Source of the DNA: Tranzscheliella williamsii
Taxonomy: Eukaryota > Basidiomycota > Ustilaginomycetes > Ustilaginales > Ustilaginaceae
Reading direction: 5' to 3'
DNA length: 64,000 bases
Assembly (NCBI GenBank): GCA_023212725.1
Contig: JALBYF010000047.1
Coordinates: forward strand, 85,578-149,577
In this document: in pieces, positions 46,553 to 58,894 of the stretch
Layout: every line of letters starts with the position of its first letter
Numbering within the stretch: the first letter of the stretch is position 1
Made by a program: the position numbers and the translations under genes
Notes under the pieces: generated by a model
What the model was told of the DNA's origin: nothing
The model's database searches: none
Seen by the model: the letters and a program-made list of their open reading frames with translations, nothing else

Positions 46553-48766
46553 CTACACGAGGGGACCGAGGAGGATGGCGTCGGCGGTGTCGCCGGCGCG
46601 GAGAACGGTGGAGGCACGCGCGGCGGGGAGCGCGACGAGCGCATTGGCGGACGCCATGCTGTGCATGCCGCTGCAGGAGGGCGGGGTCAGCGGAGGACGG
46701 TGGTAAGCAGCTGCGGGTGGGAGACAAGGTACTTACGAACTGCGTTGGCTGCCCGTGCTGTATGCGACAAGCGTGGCGGACGGCGCGGCGTGCGCGCGCA
46801 CAACGGCGCGGTGGAACTCCGGCCGCTCGTCCAGCCGCATATCGTCTCCCAGCGTCACAGCAACCCGCGGCAGCGCCCACCGTGCCCCCAGCCCCGCTGC
46901 CGGCTCGCCCGCATACCCCGACAGCTTGCGCAGCGCAGGCACCACAAACACGTAGAACGTAACTAGCGCCGACGCCGGATTGCCCGGCAGAGCAAAAACC
47001 AGCTTCCGGCCGCTCGAGCTCGCCTCTCCGCTTTGCCGCGCCCCATCCTGCACCCCGCTGGAGGTAGGTACAGTAGCAAATGTCGTCGGCTTTCCAGGCT
47101 TCATGGCAACCCGCCCAAAGACGATGTCCCCATTCAGGCTCCGTTCGATTAGCGGTTTCAGGAGGTCAGATTCTCCCATCGACGTACCGCCCGTCGAGAT
47201 GACCACGTCCGCCTCCGATATCCCCTTCTTCAACGCCGCTAGGGTCGCCTCGGCGTCATCGCCCACTATCCCCAGGTCGACGCATTCATAGCCGAGGCCT
47301 TCGATGGCCGCCCTCAGCGACGGCCGGTTGGCATCAAAGACAGTAAAGCCCCATGTCTTTGGATCTCGCTCTGAGGCGGCTCCCGCACTCGGCTCGCACA
47401 GCTCGTTGCCGGTGCTCAATACAGCGACCCTCGGCTTGCGGAAGACAGAGACGCGGTCGCGGCCCAGAAAGGCCAGCGTGCCAATCTCGCCCCCCAGGGC
47501 TGAGAATGTGGAGCCTTTGGTCAACACCGTCTGGCCCGACCGGACGTCGCTACCCTGTGCACGAACATTCTCGCCACTCTCTACTTGAGCTAGGACGCGA
47601 ACCGTGACTTCCTCGCCACCTTGCTCCTGGATCAACTCTGTGTCTTCGACCATGATTACGGCATCCGTGCCACGGGGGAGGCCTTGCCCCGTGTTGATCC
47701 TGAAGATTTCGCCCTGCCGAAGCTCCCTATCGTGCAACGTCTTGAGCGTCACCACCCGGTATTTCCCCGGCGGTGTGGTTTTGGTATTCACGGCATAGCC
47801 ATCGACGTTCGTTGTCGGGCCAGGTGGGAGATCGGAGATTGCCTCGACATTCTCAGCAAGGACATGACCTGTAAGAGACGTTCCGAGGCCAACCGTCACC
47901 GTTGATGTTGCGTCCGGGGTGTGTGTAGCGACCAGGTCAAGCGCAGTGTCAAGCGGGATGATCGGGTAAGGAGATGTCCTTAGTCGTAGGGAAGGCGCCG
48001 ATGAAGGATCCATGGTCCGGAAGCCAGTATGGTCGGCCGCGGTGGTGCGCGGGATCGGAGCCGAGTGGTTATGGAGGGCCGCTGCTGGCGCATGGTTGTG
48101 GGCATGGCTAGGAACTTGCCGGTGAGGGCAGGAGTGTGCTTGCGATGGGTCGTCGCCGTGCGGATCAGACGGCACGTCAGCGGGTGGCTGAGTAGGCGCC
48201 GAGCCTGCGCTAGGCAGCAACGACTGCCTGTGCAAGCTCCCTTGCATTTGCTTGTGCGTAGCCTGGCCGCTTTCTCCTTGTAGCAGCTCGAGGGCGTGCT
48301 GCAGAAGGCCACCTCCGAGGAGCAGTCCGAGACATTCCTTGACGGCTTTTGGTGAGCCTGGAAGCGCGATGAGTAGACTCTGGTTTCCACCAGCTGGGCC
48401 TGCGCGGATGCCCGTGACGCTGCGGGACAATGCTGCTAGGGGCGTCTTGCTAAGGGAAAAGGCTGTGATTGCATGGGTAAGAGCTGGCGTCTTGCGGGTA
48501 ATCAGAGGCTCAAGTGCTTCTGGAGTTGTATCCCGCAGCCCAAAGCCGGTGCCTCCTGACGTGACTACCAAGTTGAGCCGCTGCGCGTCCGTTAACTGCA
48601 TCACGTTCGCACGAATCAAGCCTATATCGTCGGCACATACAGACTGTGAGGAGATGACAAAGCCAGCATCCCTAAGACCAGATGCCAACAGAGGGCCCGA
48701 CCGATCAGCGGATAGGTTGGTGGATGCAGTATCCGAGATGGTCAGGATCCCAACAGTATACGGCAT
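46553..48766 (-). CDS. cnxE: Gephyrin-like molybdenum cofactor synthesis protein (MogA-MoeA fusion), two exons
   Basis: 715 residues from exons 48766-46737 and 46670-46553. The intron 46736-46671 (GTAAGT to CTGCAG) splits the conserved end of MoeA; joining gives STGSQRSSGMHSMASANALV. The start is ATG 48766 (MPYTVGILTISDTAS); the upstream frame has no ATG that fits. The N-terminal MogA-like domain adenylates molybdopterin (LNLVVTSGGTGFGLRDTTPE, ALPGSPKAVKECLGLLL). A His-rich linker follows at about residues 195-250. The C-terminal MoeA domain inserts molybdate (INTGQGLPRGTDAVIMVEDT, STGNELCEP, VVISTGGTSMGESDLLK, FALPGNPASALVTFY). The order is that of gephyrin, opposite to plant Cnx1. Needed for Moco enzymes such as nitrate reductase. 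Confidence 0.95.
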
Positions 48767-49216
48767 CTCGGGTCGCTCTGGGTAGGAGTGCCGACCGCAA
48801 GCAAGGTGCGAAGAGGAGTGAGTATCAAGGAAGGTGGCGGAGCCGCAAAGACGAGACGCAGTGAGGTTGACAAGGGGTACGTGCACGCGCCTGTTCGAGA
48901 ATGGCTGTCTGTATGATAAATACGCTGCTGATGATGGAAGCGTTGCGAAACTCGCTGAGCCGGCGGCCTGCTCATTCACATTCTGGGCCGATATCAGCTT
49001 CTGAGCATAGCTTCGCAACTTGTCCTCACCAACCCGTCCCTATACAGAGCAGCAACGAGCGCTGTCCCGAGACGTATTCTCGTTCTGCGGCCTTCCCTTT
49101 TGCACGGAAAATCGGCCGGTGTGGTCTCTGAGTAAGTGTGAGTGGCTTACTTTATGTAAAGTGGCTAGGTTACAATAAAGCAAGGGTATATGCCTTTTTT
49201 TCTGAGGTCTGTAGAG
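48767..49216. other. Intergenic region SH3 gene / cnxE promoter
   Basis: 450 bp with the cnxE promoter. The cnxE frame stays open upstream to about 49018 but without a usable ATG. No gene is seen. Confidence 0.4.
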
Positions 49217-50550
49217 TTATAGAGGCGGCGAGACCCACTCCAGATAGGTGGCAGGTACCAGACCTTTAACCGCTGTGTCGCCCTCCTTGATCGCAATTGC
49301 CCATCCACCTTCGAGAGATCCTACCACTTGTATTGATTCACCTGGTTGCAACGCCAATTCGTGCCCGGACTCTGGCACAAACTCATACAGAACCTTGTAC
49401 ATTCCCTCCTCTATGTTGCCGCGATCGCCTTCGTCGCCGCCGAATTCTTCTTCGTCTTCCTCCTCGTCAATGTAGAACTCTTCTTCTCCGCTCTGGTCAT
49501 TGTATTGGCGATCAGGACCATCATATTGGCTTTGATCTTCAGCTTCCCCCTCCAATTGCTCGCCAAAGTATCTTGGATCTTCTTTTGCGTATGCAAAATC
49601 GCGGATCCTAACCACTGGTAGATCGTGAGTAGTTTCTTTGCCAAGCTTTGCAATTCGGTAACTTGATGTCGATACTGGACGTGAAGGCTTCAGCGAGCTT
49701 GTGTCGTTTGGCGTAACCTGGGGTGAAGAGCTCGAAGAGCTGATCGGCTGATCGCTGAGAGCAGCGGCAGAAATAGACATATGATGGTTGCTCGAACAGG
49801 GAGATTCTTCTCCCCTTGAGACCGCGCTGTTGATCCGACGCCGTACGCTAGCCGGACCTGATGTTGGACGCAGCTGAGGTGAGCTCAAGGGATTGGAAGC
49901 TTGAGAGCTACGCCGTGATACGAGGTTGGCTGATGCAACTTCAATCTTTGACGCTGTTTCTTGCGAGGAGGGTAGCGAAGGCGGCCGCGTTGGCGCGGCC
50001 GATGAGCTTGGAGCGGGGCTGGCACTCGATCCTGCAATGTCTTCGAGCTGCGTGGCTGCGTTTGAATAAGGTGGTTTGGACATCTTTGCAGCGTTGGAAG
50101 ACCGCCCAGGCGGAGGGGGTTTCAGTCTCCAATCCTGCCCTTCTTCAGGTGAAGGCACGAAACCGCCAGACGGACTTGGGTAAAGAGTATCAGCAGGTGC
50201 TGGCTTAGGAGGTGCAACGGTAAGGATGGCTGGATCCTGCAGCGGGTCGTCTGACAAAGCAGACGTTGCGCTCTTCAAGCTGAGCGTATCTATGCTATCA
50301 GATGACAAGGGTGTGGAGTTGACTCGGCTAAGTTCGTTGGTTTGAGTAGAGGCCGAGAGGAAAGCAGCATCGGCAGACTTTCGATCAGGCCGGTTGGGTG
50401 AAACGGTAGTGCCCAGAGAGGACGATGCGACTGGTCAGAGATGACCGGGATCAGTCAGCAAAAGATTCACAAGGTGCAAGGTTGTAGAACAGCAAGTGTG
50501 CCCAGAGAGGTGAGAGACTTACACTTCTGCCTGGACTCTGTTGATGGCAT
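49217..50550 (-). CDS. SH3-domain adaptor, Nbp2/Skb5-like
   Basis: The modelled protein has 413 residues: a short first exon 50550-50523 (MPSTESRQK), a 92-bp intron (GTAAGT, CTGAC, ACCAG) and exon 50430-49217. The first part is Ser/Pro-rich. Near residue 275 is VVRIRDFAYAKEDPRYFG, a block I associate with fungal Nbp2/Skb5 proteins, then an acidic tract (EEEFYIDEEEDEEEF). The C-terminal SH3 domain reads MYKVLYEFVPESGHELALQ, GESIQVVGSLEGGWAIA, GLVPATYLEWV. Nbp2 adapts phosphatases and PAK kinases in stress and cell-wall MAPK signalling. The long second exon and SH3 domain are firm. The 5' end is uncertain, because the frame upstream of 50550 stays open for another 200 bp without an ATG and a further exon may exist. 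Confidence 0.75.
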
Positions 50551-51472
50551 GCCGAAGCGTTCGGACAGGTCGGACAGGCGGATCCCTAGGCCAGTGGAGG
50601 GTCCCGACCTCAGCAGAGATGAAACGAGCGATTTCTGGGGGTAGGGCCAGCCGTAGCAAGGGTTGTACGCTATCGCAGCGAGGGAAGCGGCCAAGGCGAA
50701 GGTGGGTGGATGGTCTGAGTTGTAGGCGGCAGGACCTGACCTTTGTCACGGTGTACCCTTTCGGTTTTGAAGCGAAGCAAACTGTCTGCTAGCAGCACGA
50801 GGCGAGGTGCTGGCCCTACGCAAGGAGATGTCAGCGTCGTTGGTGACCGTGGCGTCGATGGTAAGGTTGATGATCGTGGCGGGGATGGTGGTTTTGTAGT
50901 AAAGATGTTTGAAAATGCTCACGGCCAACGCTACATGTGGACTTATCAGCTCGTTAGCTTGATTTTGGACTCACGACGTAACGTCTACTTAGAACTAGAT
51001 GTGCCTAACTAGAGTATAGTTATAATAGTTCTCCATCTGTGCCTAAGGGAAATGATACAGCGACGCGCCTTCTGTACCTAACTGTGGTTTTTATGCGACA
51101 CTTTTTGTTGCGGGCAGCAGCGCGTTGCGTTTGCCTTTCGCAAAAAGCTACGTTAAGCCATGTGACCAAGCCCAAGCGACCCGAGATCAGTCTAGGGTCT
51201 AACATCCTCATCTCAGTTTGCTTTTTGTCGTGCGGATTGGAGTGGGTGTAGCGAGACAGCAAAAAGATTTCACTGTGACACTGTGACTGGGCGACCACTA
51301 ACAGTTGAGTCGGTTTCAAGCAATGTTCTCTTCATCAACTTCTTCCTTGACCATAGCTAGCGAATCTTGCCAGACTGCCAGTACGCGGCTACCTCACCCG
51401 TCTGGTACCTTACGCTAGACATATACTATATTGGCGTCGTAGGCTCAGCAGCAAGGCGTAGCAACCCCTCAG
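50551..51472. other. Divergent region SH3 gene / uL24m
   Basis: 922 bp. It should hold both promoters and may hide a further 5' exon of the SH3 gene on the minus strand (open frame to about 50754). No other gene is supported. Confidence 0.4.
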
Positions 51473-52792
51473 ATGTCGGGCTCTGGTACATCAAGCGGCG
51501 TCCTCAGGTCGCTTCGCCATCTCAATCCACCGACCAAAGGTTCCAAATTTGCTATCAAGGCTCCATCTCATGCTGCTCACCGACCCAAATTTGTCCAACC
51601 CGGGGACCGCGTTCCTTTCTGGAACATCGTCCCCGGCGATCACGTCAAGCTAAGATGTGGCCGCGTCGGTCAGAAAGAGGGTCTCGATGCAACAGACAAG
51701 ATCCGTGGCGAGGGTATCGTCGTGAGCATCGACCGACAGAAGAACTGGCTCTGGCTTAGGGATGTAGATGAAAATAACAAGCTCGCTCCTAAGGCGCTTA
51801 GGCATATTGTGCCTCGTTATGTCGATCCTATGGAACCAGAGAAGGGCTTCGGTCCCAATGTTACCGAGATTCCTAGGCCGGTTCACTATTCCAATGTCAT
51901 GCTTAAGATACCCGGCTCGGATCAGTACGCTATCCGTCTATCCAAATCAGCTACAAAATACGACAAACGCAAAGGCATGTACGTATGGAGGCGCTACGCC
52001 ACCATCAAATCGACCGACGAAAAGTTTTCGGAGACTGGCAGAGCATCTGAGAAAGTTGAAGTGCCATGGCCCACTCTTCCGGGCAAACGAAGGCACCTCG
52101 ATACCAACATGAGCGACAAGCACGTTGTTGAAGCAGAGTCATGGGCGCCTTGGAGGCCTGAAGACCCTGTGCTGCTCCAGGAGCGCAGCGGCACCACCTC
52201 TCCGCAGTCCGAAAGACGCGCCCAGATGCAGGCATACGAGAGACTGCAGCTTGATCTCGCCAAAGCTACTCAAGTCGGACCCTCTGCTGCACCAGCGAAT
52301 GCGCTTGGCACCTATGCAGGTTTCCGACCATCCAGGGTGAAGCCTCCCCCGATCGCCCAGCCTCCAACCCCAGCGGAGACCATACGGCTACATCGAGAAG
52401 CAGCGTCGGAGTGGGCCACGGGCGAGTCCATTGAGGCTCATCGTCAGGAAGGCGGCTTGGCCTTCCTTTACAGGGATTATCTAGACGTCGCCCCACGCCA
52501 GGGCCCTGCAAGCGGTGGTGATTGGAGCGAGCTACCGCCCGCTACAACCAGCGGAGGTCTGGATGCTCCCAGGCATCCTCATAACGGTAGGCTGATGAAA
52601 GGAGTCAGTCGGAACGATGTCGATAGGATGCCCATTGAGTTATTGATGACCAAGGATTTGACCAACGAACGAGGTCTCAAGTGGAGAATGCGACGATGGA
52701 AGCAGAACCAAACTCAAAAGCAACAAGAAGCTGCTGAGGTGGACAGGGCCCGTTCAGAGCTGCTCAAGGAGCTAGATGTCCTCAAACTGTGA
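51473..52792 (+). CDS. MRPL40: Mitochondrial large-subunit ribosomal protein uL24m
   Basis: 439 residues from ATG 51473. The KOW-type domain is at about 48-100: FWNIVPGDHVKLRCGRVGQK, GEGIVVSIDRQKNWLWLRDV. Bacterial L24 has the same start (GDxVxVxxG) but here the loop is enlarged. Flanking blocks PRPVHYSNVMLKIPG and YVWRRYATIKSTD are typical of mitochondrial uL24 (yeast Mrpl40). The C-terminal 250 residues, with Lys/Gln-rich helices (RWKQNQTQKQQEAAEVDRA), are a mitochondria-specific extension. uL24m assembles early in the large subunit. Single exon. Confidence 0.88.
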   Translation: MSGSGTSSGVLRSLRHLNPPTKGSKFAIKAPSHAAHRPKFVQPGDRVPFWNIVPGDHVKLRCGRVGQKEGLDATDKIRGEGIVVSIDRQKNWLWLRDVDENNKLAPKALRHIVPRYVDPMEPEKGFGPNVTEIPRPVHYSNVMLKIPGSDQYAIRLSKSATKYDKRKGMYVWRRYATIKSTDEKFSETGRASEKVEVPWPTLPGKRRHLDTNMSDKHVVEAESWAPWRPEDPVLLQERSGTTSPQSERRAQMQAYERLQLDLAKATQVGPSAAPANALGTYAGFRPSRVKPPPIAQPPTPAETIRLHREAASEWATGESIEAHRQEGGLAFLYRDYLDVAPRQGPASGGDWSELPPATTSGGLDAPRHPHNGRLMKGVSRNDVDRMPIELLMTKDLTNERGLKWRMRRWKQNQTQKQQEAAEVDRARSELLKELDVLKL

Positions 52793-52989
52793 TTATAGTA
52801 GTTCCACGCTCTATAGCTGACTCTGTCAGCTGTCGCAGTCACATCCGCAATGCGTTTTCTGCGTTTGTGCTTCTCTTATTTTCATCGTTGCATCTGACTC
52901 AGTTCAGCCCTTGACACTCGAGCATGTGTTAATGCGTGTGACGTAGATGAAGGCGTGCGACCACTTGATGAAGATGAGCTGGGCAGTGC

Positions 52990-54567
52990 TTAAGCCACTT
53001 GCTTACTAGCGGGTGCCTTTCGCAAAACTGCCTGCTGGACCCTTTTCAGGATGCGAAGCATCAAGAGTGGATCCCCTCTGCCGGTGAGCTTCTTGAATGC
53101 ATATAGGAAGAAGCTTGAGACCAGGACCAAACTGACCATATCCAAGGCCAATCGCGCACACAGGTTCACCAACGCTGTGAAGACCTTTATGGGCGAACCG
53201 AGCAGACTGACAGTAGCGCTGCCTTGGTTTCTTCCCTTGCCACCTTCAGCCAGGAAGCTCGGCGCAAGGGCCTCCGACCGTGGGCTTCTGATGACTGTGG
53301 CGAGTCCAAGGAGTTGCCTTACGTCGGCGACGACATTTATCATTGCAACGTAGAGTCGGCGACCAGCAGAGGACGTGACGGGCGAGTGCAATCTTCGAGC
53401 ATCATTGCTGCCGTTGAAGGGTTGTCTATTCTCCACGTGGTTCAGGCGCTCATGCAGCGCTGCTAGAGATGCCTGGATGGACTGCAGTGCCGATTCCATC
53501 TCTGGGCGGGGTGGCGGACCTGCGCCAGCGTTGGAAGAGGGTCGAGGGGGGAAGGAGAGAGCAGCAGGGCCACCTGTGGTTCTGATCGAGCGGCCACCTA
53601 CGGACGAAGTAGCATATGTGCTTCGTTGATACTGTTGAGGTTCGCGGTGCCGTGGATAAGCAGACCCGGCAAATGAAGGCGCAGCTGAAGGATTGCCAGC
53701 GTGGGGACGAGAAGAGCCGCCTTGGCTGGGCTGAAAGCCACGCGTGCGTAGGGCGGTGGAACCATGTTGGGGTGGCGGCGAAGCGATGTGAGAACGAGAG
53801 ATTGGGGGCCGTGAATAGCCATCTTGCCCCGTTATTGAGCCCGGACGAGGTTGAGGCCGCGATGTCGACTGCGGGGCGTATTCGACAGAGGTTTGTTCCC
53901 TGGGTCGAGACCTATAGGCGCCCGTTGTGCCGCCCAGGCGGCCATCGTCGGAAGTGTCCTCCTCCGAGTCCGACACTGCTGGGGTTCTACCAGCAGAAAA
54001 CGCCGCCAAAGTTTCGCCACCTTGTGTGGCGGCCGTGCTAGTGCCGGTGATGGAAGGAGGCTTTGACTGCAGAAATCTATCCGGGCGAACTGATGAGGTG
54101 CCGGTTTGTGGCGGATGCAAAGAAGTGGGATTCAGGCGCTGTTGGGGAGCAGAACCGTCCTCATCGGTGAGAGATTCGTCCTCGGAGACGACCTGAGCCA
54201 GAGAACCATCCATGACACGCTGGGCGACCTGACCGGAAAAGCTCTCGAGTTCCTCGATGAGAGAGACGGCTTGAGGTCGATCGTTGAAGCGTCGCAAGAT
54301 CCTCAGCATTGATTCGACATACATTTGCTTCGCGTCTCGAGAAGAAAGACCTTGAACCTTGGCCCAGGCATCCCATTTCGCCCTGCCGAGCATGTCGAGC
54401 ATGCCGGGACGTTTGGAACGAACATCACCCTCGGTTGCCTGTTTGTACAGACTGTAAAGAGCCAGTTTTTCTTCGTAGGACGTTTGAATGGGACCAGACT
54501 TTGGCAATGACTGAACCATGTCGACAGTCTTGACAAACAGTGCATCTATAACATCAGCGCTGCTCAT
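52990..54567 (-). CDS. Tail-anchored acyl-CoA-binding protein (ACBD4/5-like)
   Basis: 525 residues from ATG 54567 (minus). The N-terminal ACBP domain (about 5-95) has FVKTVDMVQSLPKSGPIQTS, KLALYSLYKQATEGDV and AKWDAWAKVQGLSSRDAKQM, including the Tyr and Lys that bind acyl-CoA in the family. The middle is disordered and Ser/Pro/Arg-rich. A predicted coiled stretch (SALQSIQASLAALHERLNHV) lies at about 365-390. Near the C-terminus a hydrophobic segment (about 470-492, LDMVSLVLVSSFFLYAF) is followed by a short basic tail. This layout matches ACBD4/5, tail-anchored peroxisomal proteins that tether the ER. PEX3 lies divergently 667 bp away. Single exon. Confidence 0.87.
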   Translation of the reverse strand: MSSADVIDALFVKTVDMVQSLPKSGPIQTSYEEKLALYSLYKQATEGDVRSKRPGMLDMLGRAKWDAWAKVQGLSSRDAKQMYVESMLRILRRFNDRPQAVSLIEELESFSGQVAQRVMDGSLAQVVSEDESLTDEDGSAPQQRLNPTSLHPPQTGTSSVRPDRFLQSKPPSITGTSTAATQGGETLAAFSAGRTPAVSDSEEDTSDDGRLGGTTGAYRSRPREQTSVEYAPQSTSRPQPRPGSITGQDGYSRPPISRSHIASPPPQHGSTALRTRGFQPSQGGSSRPHAGNPSAAPSFAGSAYPRHREPQQYQRSTYATSSVGGRSIRTTGGPAALSFPPRPSSNAGAGPPPRPEMESALQSIQASLAALHERLNHVENRQPFNGSNDARRLHSPVTSSAGRRLYVAMINVVADVRQLLGLATVIRSPRSEALAPSFLAEGGKGRNQGSATVSLLGSPIKVFTALVNLCARLALDMVSLVLVSSFFLYAFKKLTGRGDPLLMLRILKRVQQAVLRKAPASKQVA

Positions 54568-55234
54568 GTTGATCGTCCACGATAGTGGTTCAAGGGAATG
54601 GAACGATAGAGGGGCGAACAGCGGTAAGAGAGAGTGTAACGGTGCAGGGTCCGGCCGGCACTATGACTGCCTATGCGCTCATGCAATCTGGTGTCGAGCT
54701 TTACCAACGAGGGTGGTCAATGGCAAGTGGCAAATGGCCAAGGGTAGTAAAGCGAAAGGAATGAGAGGTGGTGAGGCAGGCTGATCACATCCACAATACA
54801 TGATATTGATATTATTACAACGGACCCCACATCCACATCCCACACTACTACTAACATCAAATATGCAAATCACAGCTAGTAAGGAATTGATTGCGGAACG
54901 GCAAGAATTCGCGTGTACGCGATTGGCATAAATCGTATCGAGGATCGCTTCCACCCCGCTTTCAACCGCATATCGTCGCTTACCCGTTAACCGGTAAATC
55001 TGCCGTACGGGACGTATATGTAAGATTTTGAGATATTGTAGGCAAAGTCACAGAAGAAGCGCCCGCATTGAGGAATGTCGTGAATTCTACGACCCCACAT
55101 AGCTTCAAAGCTTGCCATCCGACTGTGACTCCAATCTCGACCCCGCATCCTTGTTCCAGCCTTGCTGCTCTTGAGCTGCAATCGAACCCCGCAGGACTGC
55201 AAGAACGGTACAAGGCTGTTCTTCTTCTGACAGT
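54568..55234. other. Shared divergent promoter, ACBP gene / PEX3
   Basis: 667 bp. No gene is seen. It contains A/T-rich segments (54780-54860) and is the only sequence between two genes for likely peroxisomal membrane proteins. Confidence 0.45.
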
Positions 55235-57126
55235 ATGACCAACTGGTGGAAGAGGACGTCTGGCTATCTCTCCTCGCATTCCAACCTCTTTATCGTAACT
55301 GGCGGAATCGCAGGTGGAGTCTACCTGCTTTCCCAGTATGCCCTCTCCAAATTTCACCAGATCCAAGAGAAGCTCACCCAGGACAAGAATGCAAAGGAAA
55401 AGTAAGCACATACTTACGCTGTGGTTCATGGCGGCCCTTGTGATGCTTCCGCTGACCGCATATGTCCCGCAAAACCTCATCGTGTCTTCTTTCCTGACCC
55501 TTTTCTTCGCTTCCGGGTAGCCTCCGTCGACGCTTCGCGCAGAACCAGGAAGATTGTATCTTCACTGTGCTTGCATTACTTCCCACCCTCGGCGATCAGC
55601 TCTTCGACAAATTTAATGTAGAGCAGCTTACTGAGAGCCTCCGTGCCCCGCCCCCTACGGAGCCTGCCTCCACGACGCTATCCGCCGGCAGTCTCGAACC
55701 GGGGATCGTCTCCCAGGGCCCAGCAGTTGTGCTTCCTGATTCGAGGTCTGACAAAAAGACAGGGCAAGCTGATGCAACAGCACAAGTCCATCAAGAGGCA
55801 ACATCCGAGCTTTCTTCTCTTGCACTACCATTAGCCCAGCTGAACCCTCTCGCAAAATCCTTCGTCCCGTCTGGGCCCCCTCTACAAACACAGCAAACCG
55901 AAGGGGGAGAGCTTCAGGCGCCAACGTCAACAAACATCGTTGAGAGCGTTCCCAGCCAGCAATCTGTTCTCAAAACCGAACCCGTCGACAAATCCACCGC
56001 AGGTAATCAGCCAGACGTTGCAGCATTGGCACCCAATGGCGTCGCAAACCCTGACCTGGACATCGCTGCGGGTTCATCGACCGATACAGAGATTCAGCAG
56101 AGCGCTAGTAACGGATCGCCAGCGTCGCTTCTAGACGCGCAGGAGCAGAGAACTAGGATACTCGCCGACAAGCAGGCCAAGTTGCTTCTATGGAACAAAC
56201 TCAAGGTCACTTCATTCTCCCGCATAGTGACATCCCTATACTGCATCGTTCTATTGACGGTTCAGACCCACATACAATTGAACCTGATCGGACGTTTCGC
56301 TTATCTAGCTTCTGTTGAAGCACAGGCACACGAATCCGAAAAACAGCAAGGTTTGTTCGGGCTATCTGACCCGGCTCATGCTCAACAGAGGGCCACAAAC
56401 GAGGCTTTCGGCCTTGACCACGAAACCGAACGGCTCTACCTTACATTCAGCTGGTGGTTCCTTCACCAAGGTTGGAACAGTCTCTCCGAAAGAGTCTCGG
56501 GTGCGATTGAGAAAGTATTATCCCCGCTCTCGGTGAAAGCGCAAGTCTCCATGGCTGATCTCAGAACCTTGCTTGGAGATGTTCGCACGGCGATTGAACG
56601 GGTCTCACATCCTGCTAACACCAGAAAGTTCTCCAATTTTCTCGATGTCCTCTTCCCGATGGGACTTGAAGATGAGGTCACCGTCCTGGTCGGAGCTGGA
56701 GCAGCATCCAAGGAGCAAGCGGAATCCTGTCTGCGTTCAAACGCTAAGCTGCGTGCATTGTTAGACGAGACGAAAGATATCATTGAGTCTGAAGATTTCA
56801 ATGGTGTTCTAAAGCTCTGCTTTGACCGAGTATTTGCGGTTTTTTTCAACACACTGAATCCCAGCTTTGGCATACAGGCAGCCGGCAAACTGGATCCAAC
56901 CGTAAAACTTGGCCCTCTTCCGGCCTTGCAATCACGTTTTCAGGAGGTTACGGATGACATGGAGCAGGGCAAGCGCATCCGCCTGGCATCCCTGTTTCCC
57001 CTTGTCTCTCGTCAGAGCCATCTGGCCATACACGGGGTGCCTAACGAATACGTCGAGGACCTTGCTGAGACCAAAGAGCTGCGTGCCATCTCGGCCGTCA
57101 TTTACGCCGCTTGGTCTGAGGTTTAA
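55235..57126 (+). CDS. PEX3: Peroxin Pex3, two exons
   Basis: 590 residues from exons 55235-55401 and 55521-57126. The 119-bp intron (GTAAGC to CGGGTAG) ends inside the codon joining KE to NLRRRFAQNQEDC. Pex3 is the peroxisomal membrane receptor for Pex19 and inserts membrane proteins. The N-terminus has the expected short matrix tail and membrane span (residues about 16-38, NLFIVTGGIAGGVYLLSQYA), then the family block RRRFAQNQEDCIFTVLALLP and TLGDQLFD. A 110-residue variable loop (55650-56130) is typical of fungal Pex3. The rest has VTSLYCIVLLTVQTHIQLNL, IGRFAYLASVEAQ and the C-terminal DVRTAIERVS region. Its stop is 138 bp from that of RVB1. Confidence 0.94.
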
Positions 57127-57264
57127 CCGCAAGGCTTGTACGCAGCCTATCACCCCACAACAGGCAGCCCGAGACAATCTTGACAAAAGAGCGAACGATT
57201 GGCTGGGAGAACGCTTCGATTAAAGTGACCTGGATTGTACAAATCGTTCAGACGCAGTCAATGT

Positions 57265-58894
<1,630 letters not shown>

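Noticed and set aside
45895..46962. 355-codon open frame on the plus strand
   Set aside because: Another frame of the end of the PIP-box protein gene running into the last exon of cnxE; Ala/Arg-rich without any domain.
50746..50928. Minus-strand ORF with a membrane-like peptide (SIFKHLYYKTTIPATIINLT)
   Set aside because: No ATG, no family similarity I can name, and it lies in the upstream region of the SH3 gene.
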